From contig NZ_JAERRF010000002.1 in NCBI RefSeq assembly GCF_016741875.1, positions 186,001 through 250,000 on the forward strand: a DNA stretch of 64,000 bases. The letters run 5' to 3'. Of the stretch, positions 1 to 8,450 are shown one piece after another. The notes under the pieces are model-generated. The model ran no database searches. It was not told the origin of the DNA and was given only the letters and a program-made list of their open reading frames with translations. The position numbers were made by a program, and so were the translations under genes. Every line of letters starts with the position of its first letter. Within the stretch, counting starts at the first letter, position 1. The DNA comes from Streptomyces coffeae. GTDB lineage: Bacteria > Actinomycetota > Actinomycetes > Streptomycetales > Streptomycetaceae.

Positions 1-1
1 C

Positions 2-2008
2 TCCTTCGACACCGTCGCGCAGCCGCTGGGTGTTGGCGACAGCATCGGTGCCGAGGTCAGCATCGATGAGCGGGCCCGCCAGATGATCGCCCAGACCATC
101 CGACAACACCTCCGCAAGGAGCAGGAGTTCGCAGTCCACGGACGCGACATAAAGGTACTCAGCCTGATCTTCGTCGACTCCGTGGCCAAGTACCGTGAGT
201 ACGGTCCCGACGGGGAGGCTCTTCCAGGCGAGTATGCGCGGATCTTCGAGGAGGAGTACACGCGCATCGCCTCCGCGCCGGAGTTCAACACCCTGCTGGG
301 CGACTCCCCCTCCGACCAAGTCGCAAAGGAAGCTCACCAGGGGTACTTCTCCGTGGACCGCCGCAAGGGCGGCGCCGAGGTGCTGGTGGACACCAAGGAG
401 ACCACCGACAAGGGGCGCCAGCAGGCCGGTCTGGCCTATGAGCAGATCATGCGGGACAAGGTCGGCTTGACCACTCCCGGCACCCCCATCCGGTTCGTCT
501 TCAGCCACTCCGCACTGCAGGAGGGCTGGGACAACCCCAACGTCTTCCAGATCTGCGTCCTGAGAAACATGGGCACCGAGCGGTGGCGACGCCAGTCCAT
601 CGGGCGCGGTCTGCGCCTGTGCGTGGACGGGTCCGGCAATCGCGTGCACGGCTTCGACACCAACCGCCTTACCGTGATCGCGAACGAGTCCTACGAGGAG
701 TTCGCCGAGCGCCTCCAGCGCGAGATGGCCGACGACCTGGGGATCCAGTTCGGCGTCGTCACCGTGGACGGCTTCGCACGGCTGACCTTCAAGGCCGAGG
801 ACGGGAGCGTCATCCCCGTGGGCGCGGCCGCCGCGCACCAGCTGTACCAGGCCCTGTTCTTCGAAGGGTACGTCGACGCGAAGGGGAAGGCACAGGACAG
901 CCTGCGCGAGGCCGTGCAGACCGGCGACGCGAAACTCACGAAGATCGTCGGCGACGCCGTGGATTCGGAGGCCGCGACCAAGGCGGTACTCGGGCACATC
1001 AAGCGCCTGGCCAAGCCGATCGACATCAAGAAGGCTGGCGAACGCATCGCGGTGCCGGTCGTCCAGGAACGGCTGGACAGCCCCGAGTTCCAGGAGCTGT
1101 GGAACCGCATCCGGCACCGCACGGAGTACCGCGTCGAGGTCGACGAAACCGACCTGCGCGCCGCGATGGTCAATGCGCTGCGCACCATGCTCCCCGTGCC
1201 CAAGCGTCGCGGCGAGTGGCTCACGCACCGCGTTCAGCGCATAGACCAGAGCGGCCTGACCGCCGAAGCGGCGGCCACGCGCCGTACGGACGTCACCTAC
1301 GCGGACAGTGAAGACCTGCCCGACATCCTGTCCGTCCTCGCGGACCGCACCCAGTTGACCCGTGCCACGCTCGCCCATGTCCTCACCGAGTCGGGCACCC
1401 TCGCACAGTTCCGGAACAATCCGCAGGCGTACATCGACCAGGTGGGCCGCCTACTCAACATCACCAAGGAGCACTTCCTGGTCGAAGGGGTGCGCTACGA
1501 GCTGGTGGACGCCTCCCGCCCAGAAACGGACCGCCGGTACCCGCTCAGCCTGTTCCACCAGGCCGACCTCGCCGGCTACACCGGCCCCGGAGGGAACATC
1601 ATCACGGACGCGGACGGCAACGCGGTCTCGTTCGAGGAGAAGTCCGTGTACCGCTACCTGGTCATCGACTCGACTCCGGAGAGGGAATTCGCGCTCGCAC
1701 TCCTGCAGCGCCCCGAGGTCAAGACCTTCGTCAAGCTCCCACCCTCGTTTGAAATCCCGACCCCTCTGGGGAACTACAACCCCGACTGGGCCCTGACCGT
1801 GGAACGGACCGACGGCAGCCGCTACATCGTCTTCGAGACCAAGGACGTCAACGAGCTGGCACTGCTGCGCCCCAAAGAACAAAAAAAGATCGTTTCCGCC
1901 CGCAGACACTTCGCCGCGGTGACGCGGGACGCCGGGATAGACGATCTCGAGTACGAAGTCGTCAACGGCATCGAGGCGGCGACCGCCGTGATGGAACGGG
2001 ACGCTTGA
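2..2008 (+). CDS. Type III restriction endonuclease R (Res) subunit, C-terminal part
   Basis: This gene is cut by the left edge of the window; the frame is open from base 2 and 668 residues remain. Seen: the second RecA-like helicase lobe with LQEGWDNPNVF near base 520 and the arginine-finger motif SIGRGLRL near base 600, then a long middle region, then a C-terminal PD-(D/E)XK nuclease with NPDWAL near base 1780 and VFETKD near base 1830. Order and motifs fit the Res subunit of type III restriction enzymes, which translocates along DNA and cuts it together with a Mod methyltransferase. The helicase Walker A and DEAH motifs and any mod gene would lie outside the window. A strong hairpin follows the stop codon at once, so it is probably the last gene of its operon. 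Confidence 0.88.
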   Translation, partial: SFDTVAQPLGVGDSIGAEVSIDERARQMIAQTIRQHLRKEQEFAVHGRDIKVLSLIFVDSVAKYREYGPDGEALPGEYARIFEEEYTRIASAPEFNTLLGDSPSDQVAKEAHQGYFSVDRRKGGAEVLVDTKETTDKGRQQAGLAYEQIMRDKVGLTTPGTPIRFVFSHSALQEGWDNPNVFQICVLRNMGTERWRRQSIGRGLRLCVDGSGNRVHGFDTNRLTVIANESYEEFAERLQREMADDLGIQFGVVTVDGFARLTFKAEDGSVIPVGAAAAHQLYQALFFEGYVDAKGKAQDSLREAVQTGDAKLTKIVGDAVDSEAATKAVLGHIKRLAKPIDIKKAGERIAVPVVQERLDSPEFQELWNRIRHRTEYRVEVDETDLRAAMVNALRTMLPVPKRRGEWLTHRVQRIDQSGLTAEAAATRRTDVTYADSEDLPDILSVLADRTQLTRATLAHVLTESGTLAQFRNNPQAYIDQVGRLLNITKEHFLVEGVRYELVDASRPETDRRYPLSLFHQADLAGYTGPGGNIITDADGNAVSFEEKSVYRYLVIDSTPEREFALALLQRPEVKTFVKLPPSFEIPTPLGNYNPDWALTVERTDGSRYIVFETKDVNELALLRPKEQKKIVSARRHFAAVTRDAGIDDLEYEVVNGIEAATAVMERDA

Positions 2009-2013
2009 GGTCA

Positions 2014-2057
2014 CGGTGTACTGCGGGATCAGGCAGCACCACTCCCGCAGTACACCG
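2014..2057 (+). terminator. Hairpin terminator after the type III R gene
   Basis: A perfect 15-bp inverted repeat (CGGTGTACTGCGGGA and its complement TCCCGCAGTACACCG) with a 14-nt loop starts six bases after the TGA of the restriction gene. There is no T-run, which is usual for Streptomyces terminators. An operator is less likely because no gene starts nearby. Confidence 0.65.
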
Positions 2058-2068
2058 CTCGGTGCCCG

Positions 2069-2254
2069 TCAGCACCTACGCCCCTCACGCCTCCGTCGCG
2101 AGCCCCACGAACCGGACTCCTCGCGGCCGACAGCGAAGTGCGGGCCCGTCACGTCCTTGGAGTCCCGTACGGCCAACGATGTCTGGATCATTACATGGAT
2201 CCAGCGCCGGGGCATCCCGCAGATGTACGTCCCCATGCTCGACGAGTCCTGAAT
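2069..2254 (-). pseudogene. DUF397 C-terminal fragment
   Basis: The minus strand reads SLAVRDSKDVTGPHFAVG and then stops at 2069. VRDSKDxxGP is the C-terminal signature of DUF397 proteins, of which two intact copies occur in this window. The conserved W-KSS-YS N-terminal half is absent and the sequence before the motif matches nothing I know, so this is a scar, not a gene. The match is short and confidence is low. Confidence 0.3.
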
Positions 2255-2296
2255 CGCGTCGAGTTGTCCCCGAGATTCAGGCCTCGGGCACGGTTA

Positions 2297-2405
2297 TCAG
2301 GCGATGACGACGCTGGTGCCACCGAAATGCGCGACGATCTCGAGCGTGCCGCCGAGCGCGGCGACACGACCCTGTGCAGAGTCGGAAGTCGGACCGCGAC
2401 ACTCC
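2297..2405 (-). pseudogene. XRE/HigA-like antitoxin C-terminal fragment
   Basis: The minus strand ends with VAALGGTLEIVAHFGGTSVV followed by IA and a stop at 2297. This is the characteristic tail of XRE/HigA-type antitoxins and related helix-turn-helix proteins (ALGGxLEIVAxFGD). An in-frame stop lies just upstream and there is no helix-turn-helix, so only the 3' end of a former gene remains. Together with the neighbouring DUF397 scar, the gap between 2058 and 2416 is debris. Confidence 0.4.
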
Positions 2406-2416
2406 GGTCCGTCGGA

Positions 2417-2917
2417 TCAGGCCAACGCCGGCTCCCAACAGTAGCCCTCAGCTGCCTGGCTGTAGGAAACCAACAGCGGTTCCAGTTCTGTACGCACCAG
2501 GTCGGCGTCGCCCGGCGGCAGGGTCAGCGATGCCCTCCGCATGCGGACGCTCCACGTGGCTGGATCAGGGAACACGGAAAGCCTCGGCACAAGGTCACGC
2601 AGAACCACCCCCTCGCGGAACCGCGCCAGGCCGGACACCTCCAGGCGGCAGCCCTCGGTAAAGGTGCGCTCGCCGAAGGCGACCGGATCCTCCAGGACTC
2701 TCACCGGGCTAGCGACCCGGGCCCGGCCGATGACACGGCCGAGGTCTCGCGTAGGGTTCCTGAAGCAGCCCCGCGTGGTGTAGAGAAAGATCTCGTCGCC
2801 GTCCTCCAGAGCTCGGGCCGCCTTGGAACGCCCAGCGGGGAAGGCCATCCGCTGCGCAGTCACCACCCAGCTCAGTGCGGCGCGGTCCCCGATGATCAGC
2901 AGGTGTGTGGACGGCAT
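2417..2917 (-). CDS. EVE/PUA-like domain protein of unknown function
   Basis: A protein of 166 residues starting MPSTHLLIIGDR. The frame is open further upstream, but the extension is low-complexity and unlike a protein, so the ATG at 2917 is chosen. Visible features are an N-terminal strand (HLLIIGDR), MAFPAGR, a GDEIFLYTTRGCFRNPTRD segment and repeated VIGRARV-type strands. Size and pattern resemble EVE/PUA-like folds, which bind modified bases and are often found beside restriction genes. I know it only as a conserved Streptomyces hypothetical; the fold assignment is inference. The decayed GntR gene lies upstream on the same strand. Confidence 0.6.
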   Translation of the reverse strand: MPSTHLLIIGDRAALSWVVTAQRMAFPAGRSKAARALEDGDEIFLYTTRGCFRNPTRDLGRVIGRARVASPVRVLEDPVAFGERTFTEGCRLEVSGLARFREGVVLRDLVPRLSVFPDPATWSVRMRRASLTLPPGDADLVRTELEPLLVSYSQAAEGYCWEPALA

Positions 2918-3169
2918 GCCGATCACGATACCGGGGTGGCCGCCCAGCGCACCTGTGACTCCACTTCCACATCTTCCGCGCGACGCGCGGTCTCCCTGGT
3001 TGATGGCGTACACGGGATCGGCGCCCCGGCTGCCCGGAGCGCCCGCTCCGGCGGCGCGAAAGGCCACCGCGGCCAGGACCTCCCACGCGAACGCCGCCGC
3101 CCCTGTCCGCGTGTTGCATGGTCTCCGGCTCCACCTCACGGGTGGGTCCCGCGGCCTGGACCTGTCCGT

Positions 3170-3419
3170 GAGCGATCAAGTCGATCATCCGCTCTGCGAG
3201 GGAGCGTCGGTCACCGCTGCGGACAACCTGCCATCCGATACCTGGAGCCGGCTCAACGACTCCATCGGCTTCAGCACCTTGAGGGCACGACGGACGGTAT
3301 TGCGAGAAACCCTGTGGAAGTGCATAAGGGTAGCCTCCGACGGCAGCGCTTCGCCGACATCGCCGGATTCGAATCTGCTGACGCAGTGACTCAGAGACCT
3401 GCAAATTCGTCAGACCCAT
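3170..3419 (-). pseudogene. GntR-family winged-helix regulator, frameshifted
   Basis: Three reading frames on the minus strand have to be joined to rebuild one GntR DNA-binding domain: MGLTNLQVSESLRQQIR from the ATG at 3419, then SGDVGEALPSEATLMHFHRV and SRNTVRRALKVL in a second frame, then EADGVVEPAPGIGWQVVRSG and RRSLAERMIDLI back in another. At least two frameshifts are needed. The LPSE and SRNTVRRAL helix-turn-helix motifs are intact in the remnants, so the loss looks recent. Sequence downstream of about 3170 is not interpretable. I see nothing coding between 3420 and 3630. Confidence 0.6.
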
Positions 3420-3631
3420 GCCCTCCGGAGCCGTGTGCAGAGGCGTCGGGCAGGAACCCTTTCTCAGGCCGCGCAGGTCCCACGCCCCCATCGCCACGAC
3501 GCGGACCCGTTGGACGGCACCTCAAGCGCCGACGTGAGATCTCCTATGCTGATGTCACGGACGCGATCGGAAGGATCAAGCGGATCGCTCTCGCCATCGC
3601 GACGGTGCTGGGCTGCCCCGTGGGCAGGCAC

Positions 3632-3660
3632 GGGGATACGGGGCGCTTGGCCGTATCCCC
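3632..3660 (-). terminator. Hairpin terminator of the XRE/DUF397 operon
   Basis: A perfect 10-bp inverted repeat (GGGGATACGG / CCGTATCCCC) with a 9-nt loop lies 10 bases after the stop codon of the DUF397 gene, which reads leftward. Position and strength fit an intrinsic terminator. Confidence 0.55.
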
Positions 3661-3670
3661 GCCTCGTACG

Positions 3671-3865
3671 TCAGGGGCGTGTCGCGAAGGCTACGAACGT
3701 TGCCCAGCTCTGCTGGGTGAATACGAGTTGGGGCCTCATTGGCTCCTTGGAGTCCCGCACATGAACGGCGTCGGGAGTCGTGGCGACCTCCACACATTCG
3801 CCACCCTCGTTGCCGCTGTAGCTGCTCTTGAACCAAGCGAGTCGTGCGGAATCCTCAGTGCTCAT
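3671..3865 (-). CDS. DUF397 domain protein (cassette 1)
   Basis: A protein of 64 residues covering one whole DUF397 domain: WFKSSYSGNEGGECVEV at residues 10-26, then AVHVRDSKEP and a C-terminal W-ATFVAFA. The family consists of small Streptomyces proteins encoded after an XRE/DUF5753 regulator; known pairs (Scr1/Scr2, the whiJ and bldB neighbourhoods) act in developmental or antibiotic control, possibly as toxin-antitoxin-like partners. Its ATG overlaps the stop of the upstream regulator by four bases (ATGA), so the two are translationally coupled. The exact biochemical role is unknown. Confidence 0.85.
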   Translation of the reverse strand: MSTEDSARLAWFKSSYSGNEGGECVEVATTPDAVHVRDSKEPMRPQLVFTQQSWATFVAFATRP

Positions 3866-4752
3866 CGTGATGTCTGCGTCCTCTCGATCAGTTCCAGGGA
3901 CTCACGTGGCGTGAGCGCCTGGGCTCTGATGGTGCCGTAACGTGCGGCCAGGATACGGACCTCTTCGGCATCCGTCGCCAGTCGCGCATGGTTCTGGCTC
4001 TCCATGTATCCGACCTGCGGTTTCCCCTTGGGCGTCAGCAGGGTAAAGGGTCCTCCCATGCCGGCGTGCTCGGTGCGCTCCGTCGGCATCACCTGAAGTT
4101 CGACGTTGCGCAGCCGCCCCAGCAGAAGCAACTGTTCCAACTGCTCCTTGTGTACCTCCCAGCCACCGAGCGGCCTCCGCAGCACGGCCTCCTCCACCAC
4201 CGCGGTCACCATGGGCGGCGGCCAGCGAGTCAGGATCTTCTGGCGGTCGATACGGGAGGTCACGCGTTGCTCGATCGTCTCCTCGTCCAGCAACGGCTTG
4301 CGCATCTCGTACAGAGCCCATGCTCGTCGTTCGGTCTGGAACAGACCCGGGATGTCATGGTTGTTGTAGAAGTTGATCTCAACAGCCTCTCCCTCCAAGC
4401 GCGCATAGTCTCTGAACCATGCCGGGTGCCGCACCCGCGCCTTGGCCTTCGCCTGCGCGATGTCCTCCTTCGTCGCGCTCAACAAGCCATCCGCACCGAG
4501 GAGGTCATCCGCGGCATCCAGGAACTCCGGTTGCGGCGTCCGACGCCCGCGCTCCAGCGATGCGATCAGATCCTCGCTGTAGCCGAGCCGGTTGCCGAGC
4601 TCTTTCTGAGTCCAACCCGACCGCTCCCGGAGCAGTTTGACCTGCTTGCCCACGGCCCGATTGAGATCCGCCGCGCTTTCCGTGTCATCGTGCGGTTCGG
4701 GCCGCCGTTCCCCGTCCGGGCCGAAAGCCGTATCCCTCACCAGAGTCACCAC
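3862..4752 (-). CDS. XRE-family regulator with DUF5753 (Scr1/WhiJ-like)
   Basis: The helix-turn-helix lies at about residues 30-80 from the chosen start (LRERSGWTQKELGNRLGYSE, then IASLERGRRTPQPEFL) and the rest is the DUF5753 domain (FQTERRAWALYEM, LDEETIEQRV, GPFTLL, YGTIRAQALTPRESLELIE). The family controls development and secondary metabolism in Streptomyces and pairs with DUF397 proteins. The frame is open to 4881, but those 43 residues do not look like the family, so the tandem GTG at 4752/4749 is preferred. A CGTACG-CC-CGTACG palindrome sits just upstream and could be its operator. The ATP-binding gene at 4880 diverges from it. Confidence 0.85.
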   Translation of the reverse strand: MVTLVRDTAFGPDGERRPEPHDDTESAADLNRAVGKQVKLLRERSGWTQKELGNRLGYSEDLIASLERGRRTPQPEFLDAADDLLGADGLLSATKEDIAQAKAKARVRHPAWFRDYARLEGEAVEINFYNNHDIPGLFQTERRAWALYEMRKPLLDEETIEQRVTSRIDRQKILTRWPPPMVTAVVEEAVLRRPLGGWEVHKEQLEQLLLLGRLRNVELQVMPTERTEHAGMGGPFTLLTPKGKPQVGYMESQNHARLATDAEEVRILAARYGTIRAQALTPRESLELIERTQTSR

Positions 4753-4759
4753 CCCATGT

Positions 4760-4773
4760 CGTACGCCCGTACG
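4760..4773. promoter_or_regulatory. Palindrome in the divergent XRE/ATPase intergenic region
   Basis: The perfect inverted repeat CGTACG-CC-CGTACG lies eight bases upstream of the preferred GTG of the XRE regulator, inside the divergent promoter region of cassette 1. An autoregulatory operator is inferred from position only. Confidence 0.3.
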
Positions 4774-4879
4774 GTCACGCCCGCCACCCCTGACGATCAG
4801 CCGTCCGTGCCGGTACCAGCACGCTGTGTACTGGCCGTCTTCCTGGTCAGCGTAGGAGCGTCCGGCCACGCTCAGTGAC

Positions 4880-5353
4880 ATGACGCAGGAAGTTCACCCT
4901 CCCCACTTCGTCCAAGAGTCCCGTCGATTCAGCCAGCGCCTCAGCGCCACCCGGCGCGGTGCACGCCTCGCCCGCCGCCTCACCGTTCAACAACTCGCCG
5001 ACTGTGGCTGGGACCACGATGACGAATCGGTGCATACCGCCGCCCTGCTCGTCGCCGAACTTGCCGCCAACGCCGTGCAGCACGGTCGCCTACCCGGGCG
5101 GGACTTCCTCCTGGCTCTCTTCCTGACGCAGTCCATGACCGGGCCAGTCACCTTGCGCATCGAGGTCGCCGACTGCCGGGGCGAGCGGCTTCCCGGCCCT
5201 GCCCCCGCGGCACCCCCGGGCGTCTGGGAAGAACACGGACGAGGACTGCTCATCGTGGAGTCACTGGCAACACGGTGGGGCGTTGAGCCCCGTCGTCCGT
5301 CGGGCAAGACCGTGTGGGCCGAGATCCAGCTCAGCGCCGATTCCCCGTCCTGA
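4880..5353 (+). CDS. RsbW/AbaA-like ATP-binding protein (HATPase_c), cassette 1
   Basis: A protein of 157 residues with one GHKL ATPase domain: the N box LLVAELAANAVQHG at about residues 56-69, a D-x-G-equivalent at IEVADCRG, and the G2 region EEHGRGLLIVESLATRWGV with KTVWAEI at the end. Such stand-alone RsbW-type kinases in Streptomyces bind anti-sigma-like partners and are usually adjacent to XRE/DUF397 genes, as here, where the XRE gene is transcribed divergently. No phosphoacceptor domain is present. It ends 39 bases before the stop of the convergent TPR gene. Confidence 0.85.
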   Translation: MTQEVHPPHFVQESRRFSQRLSATRRGARLARRLTVQQLADCGWDHDDESVHTAALLVAELAANAVQHGRLPGRDFLLALFLTQSMTGPVTLRIEVADCRGERLPGPAPAAPPGVWEEHGRGLLIVESLATRWGVEPRRPSGKTVWAEIQLSADSPS

Positions 5354-5392
5354 ACCGTACCGGCGTCTCCCATGCCCAAGTCAGCCCCTGAC

Positions 5393-7810
5393 TCAGCTTG
5401 TTTCTGCCAGCCGACGTTCGATGTCCTCACGCACCGCCGCTGCGCGAGGATCGTCGAAGTCGGCAAGCAACCTCAGCGCCTGTGTCCAGTGCCGGTGGGC
5501 TTCCTCCGGGCCTTCGCCGAGTACGGCCGAGCCCAGACCATCCAAGGCCAGCGCGTGGTGCCACTCATCGCCGAGATCGCGGTGCGCCGAGGCAGCCTGG
5601 CGGTGGAAGTCGGCCGCCTCCGCCTGACGTCCAAGGCGGCGGTAGACCTCGCCCACGCCATGCCAGGCCAGCGCCTCTCGGCTGAGGTCGGCGAGGCGTC
5701 GGTGGAGTGTGGCGGACCGCTGGTAGGAGGTCAGAGCCTCGGCGTACTGGCCCTTCGCCTGCTGAGCATCGCCCAGGGTCAGCAGCCAGAAGCCTTCCAG
5801 ACGCAGGTTACGGAGACTGAGGGCGATATCGAGGGCGGCCTGGGCCGAGACCAGGGATGCCTCGACATCGCCCCGCTCGCGTTGGACGTCGCTCAGCACG
5901 CGCAGGATATTGCCCTCACCACGCTGATCGCCGAGAGTCCGGTGCGCTGTCAGGGCTTGGTCGATGACGGTCGCCGCCTCCGAAAGCCGCCCGGCGCGGT
6001 AGTGGGTAGTCGCGAGGTTGGACATCGCCGTGGCGGCCCAATGGGCGGCGTCCTGATCCTGGAAGGCGGAGATGGCCTGCTCGAAGTAGCGGGCAGCGGT
6101 GTCGAGTCGTCTGCCGCGGAGGTGGTTCAGCCCGATCAGGTTGAGTGAGCGTGCTTCGCCCAGGCGGTCGCCCAGGTCGCGCCGGATCATCAGCGCGTTC
6201 TCGTGGGATTCGAGGCTCTCGGTCTGGCGGTTGAGGCGGGTGTAGGCCATTCCGAGGTAGGTGTGGAGTGCGCCTTGTGCGGCGCGTTCCCCCAACCGTT
6301 CGGCTGCCTCCAGCCCGATGCGGCCCACGGCCGGCCAGCTTGTGCCTGAGACGGAAGGGAACTGCGCGTTCCACAGGACTGTGGCCAACTGCCACGCCAG
6401 TCGATCATGCCCCGCATCGGCAGCCATACGTACGGCCTGGAGGAGGTTGTCGTGCTCCCGCTCGGCCCAGTCCACGGCAGCGTCGTACTCGGAGAACGTC
6501 AGCGGGCTGACGTCATCCGGGGCAGGCGCGAGGGTCACGCGATCCTCGGCGGGGTTGATCCAGCTCTGCGCGGCATCGGCAGTGTGCAGGTACCACTCCA
6601 GCACGCGGCGCAGAGCTGCCTCCCGCTCGGCCGACAGCTCTTCGTGCTGGGCTTGGTCGATGGCGTAGGCACGTAGAAGGTCGTGGAACCGGTAACGGTC
6701 CTGGGCGGTCTGCTCCAGCAGATGAGCACCGACCAGAGAGTCCAGCAGCTGCCGGGATCGACTGGCGCTGGCCGACCCTGCCAGGGCCGCGGCGGCCCGT
6801 AGCCCGAATTCGGGGCCGGGGTGTAGGCCCAGCAGGCGGAACAGACGGGCGGCTTGCTCGGACAGGGCGCGGTAGGACCACGCGAAGACGGTGCGGACGG
6901 CTTCGGCTTCCTCGTCGTCGCCAGTGCTCAGGGCGTCCCAGAGGGCCGATTCGTCGCGTAGGTCGGCGATCAGGTCGTCCAGCCGTAAGTGGGGGTGAGT
7001 GGCGGCGCGTTCCGCGGCTATACGAAGAGCGAGCGGAAGTCGTGCGCACAGCCGGGCCAATTCGGCGAGCTGCCGTTCGTCATCGACCGGCCGGTATCCC
7101 GCGGTGACGACGCGCAGAAGGGCAACCGCCTCCGGCTCCGGCAGCACGCCAAGCGTGAGCCGGCGGGCCCCGTCCCGGATGGCGAGGCCGGACAGACGGC
7201 TACGGCTGGTGACCAGCACCAGGCTGTGCGCGCTCCCCGGCAGCAACGGCCTGACCTGGCCGACGGTGGCCGCGTTGTCCAGGACAACCAGTACCCGGCG
7301 GTCGGCCAGCAACGAGCGGTATAACGCGGCGGCCGCGTCGAGATCCTGCGGTACGGCTTCGGCCGGGACGCCAAGCGAGGTCAGCAAGCGGTGCAGGGCC
7401 TCGCGTGCCGCGACCGGCTCTCCGGGGTCGTAGCCGCGCAGATTGGCGTACAGCTGACCATCCGGGAATCGTTCCCGGACCTGGTGTGCCCAGCGCAGTG
7501 CCAGCGATGTCTTTCCAGCGCCAGCGGTGCCGGCTATCACGTATACCGAGACGACGAGCGGACCGCCGTCCTCGCTGGTGAGAACGGCGTTCAGCTCGCC
7601 GAGCTCATCGGTGCGGTTGACGAATCCGCGTACGTCAGCCGGTAACTGGCGTGGGGTGGGGCTGGCGGAACTTCCCGGGTCCGGCTTGTCCTGCGCGTGA
7701 AAGTGGATGCCTCCGTGGACATTCCTCGCCTGGACGACGTCACGTGAGGATCCCGACAGCTCGGAATGGGTGCTGCCGGACTGCTCGCCCCCTCCGCCTG
7801 GCGCTGCGAT
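5393..7810 (-). CDS. NB-ARC/TPR STAND protein (AfsR-like, no DNA-binding domain), non-canonical start
   Basis: Seen: an N-terminal tail with VVQARNVHGGIHFH and PRQLPADVRGFVNRTDEL, an NB-ARC ATPase with Walker A IAGTAGAGKTSLALRW and Walker B VLVVLDNA, a GLPLAL-type box (ARLPLALRIAAE), an ARC/winged-helix region (FRFHDLLRAYA-like), then at least seven TPRs to the C-terminus. The frame is family-like all the way to about 7810 but holds no ATG, GTG or TTG upstream of the GTG at 7540, and that GTG falls inside the P-loop strand. An ATC at 7810 sits 7 nt after AAGGGAG, so I place the start there (805 residues). STAND proteins of this form act as NLR-like switches. Either a rare ATC start or a damaged start codon. 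Confidence 0.8.
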   Translation of the reverse strand: MAAPGGGGEQSGSTHSELSGSSRDVVQARNVHGGIHFHAQDKPDPGSSASPTPRQLPADVRGFVNRTDELGELNAVLTSEDGGPLVVSVYVIAGTAGAGKTSLALRWAHQVRERFPDGQLYANLRGYDPGEPVAAREALHRLLTSLGVPAEAVPQDLDAAAALYRSLLADRRVLVVLDNAATVGQVRPLLPGSAHSLVLVTSRSRLSGLAIRDGARRLTLGVLPEPEAVALLRVVTAGYRPVDDERQLAELARLCARLPLALRIAAERAATHPHLRLDDLIADLRDESALWDALSTGDDEEAEAVRTVFAWSYRALSEQAARLFRLLGLHPGPEFGLRAAAALAGSASASRSRQLLDSLVGAHLLEQTAQDRYRFHDLLRAYAIDQAQHEELSAEREAALRRVLEWYLHTADAAQSWINPAEDRVTLAPAPDDVSPLTFSEYDAAVDWAEREHDNLLQAVRMAADAGHDRLAWQLATVLWNAQFPSVSGTSWPAVGRIGLEAAERLGERAAQGALHTYLGMAYTRLNRQTESLESHENALMIRRDLGDRLGEARSLNLIGLNHLRGRRLDTAARYFEQAISAFQDQDAAHWAATAMSNLATTHYRAGRLSEAATVIDQALTAHRTLGDQRGEGNILRVLSDVQRERGDVEASLVSAQAALDIALSLRNLRLEGFWLLTLGDAQQAKGQYAEALTSYQRSATLHRRLADLSREALAWHGVGEVYRRLGRQAEAADFHRQAASAHRDLGDEWHHALALDGLGSAVLGEGPEEAHRHWTQALRLLADFDDPRAAAVREDIERRLAETS

Positions 7811-7814
7811 CGGC

Positions 7815-8450
7815 CTACTCCCTTCCTGCGCTCAGCGTCGGCGGATCAAGGTGCGCCACCTCACGGTCGAAGTAGGAGATCACCTCTTCACCCACCGCGT
7901 AGAGCGCCTTGATGTACTTCTCCCAGCGCTCGACAAGATCACGGTCGGTGTAGCGGATCGCGCCGTTCGCAACTCCTGCTTCGGTGTACAGGACTTGGAA
8001 GAGGGTGCGGCCGCCCAGCACAACCACTTCCGGAAGCAGGCCGGTGTCCTCCGAGGCGGCCACCTGTTCGGCGGGAACGACCCTGATCCGCTGCCCGTAC
8101 TCCGCACGCTGCCGCTGGGAGTGGAGTTCCCACTGCACATACGGCGTCAGTGGGCTCTCGACCACCCGCACACGGTGAAAGGCATACCCCCTGCGCTCGT
8201 CCTCTTCAGCGGTCGCGGCCAAGGTGTCACGCCGGTCGGCGAGGAGCCGAAGCGCCTCCTCCCAGTCACCCCGACGCAGGGCGTCCCGGCTCGGACTGCC
8301 CTGCTCCTCGAAGTGCTGCCGGCGCTCCAGCTTCCAGGAACTCCCGTCACTGACCGCGTCCTCCCGTTGCCGGAAGTCCTGCTTGTAGGCGGTGCGGGTG
8401 AGCCGATCGCCCTGCTCGGGATCGAGATCGGGGGCGAGGAGGTCAAGCAT
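7815..8450 (-). CDS. DUF6879 family protein
   Basis: A protein of 211 residues starting MLDLLAPDLDPEQG; a longer frame exists but this ATG overlaps the end of the preceding gene by eight bases, typical of coupling. The conserved body includes WKLERRQHFEE near the start, a strand-rich YAFHRVRVVESPLTPYVQWE core, and a C-terminal VGEEVISYFDRE. The family is common in Streptomyces next to helix-turn-helix and STAND regulators; its function is unknown. The fold resembles small effector or adaptor domains, but I infer no activity. It is followed within a few bases by the NB-ARC/TPR gene. Confidence 0.75.
   Translation of the reverse strand: MLDLLAPDLDPEQGDRLTRTAYKQDFRQREDAVSDGSSWKLERRQHFEEQGSPSRDALRRGDWEEALRLLADRRDTLAATAEEDERRGYAFHRVRVVESPLTPYVQWELHSQRQRAEYGQRIRVVPAEQVAASEDTGLLPEVVVLGGRTLFQVLYTEAGVANGAIRYTDRDLVERWEKYIKALYAVGEEVISYFDREVAHLDPPTLSAGRE

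Noticed and set aside
2138..3940. 600-codon plus-strand open frame
   Set aside because: It crosses a pseudogene, the EVE-like gene and the DUF397 gene in antisense and is full of rare low-complexity runs; the genes on the minus strand explain the sequence.
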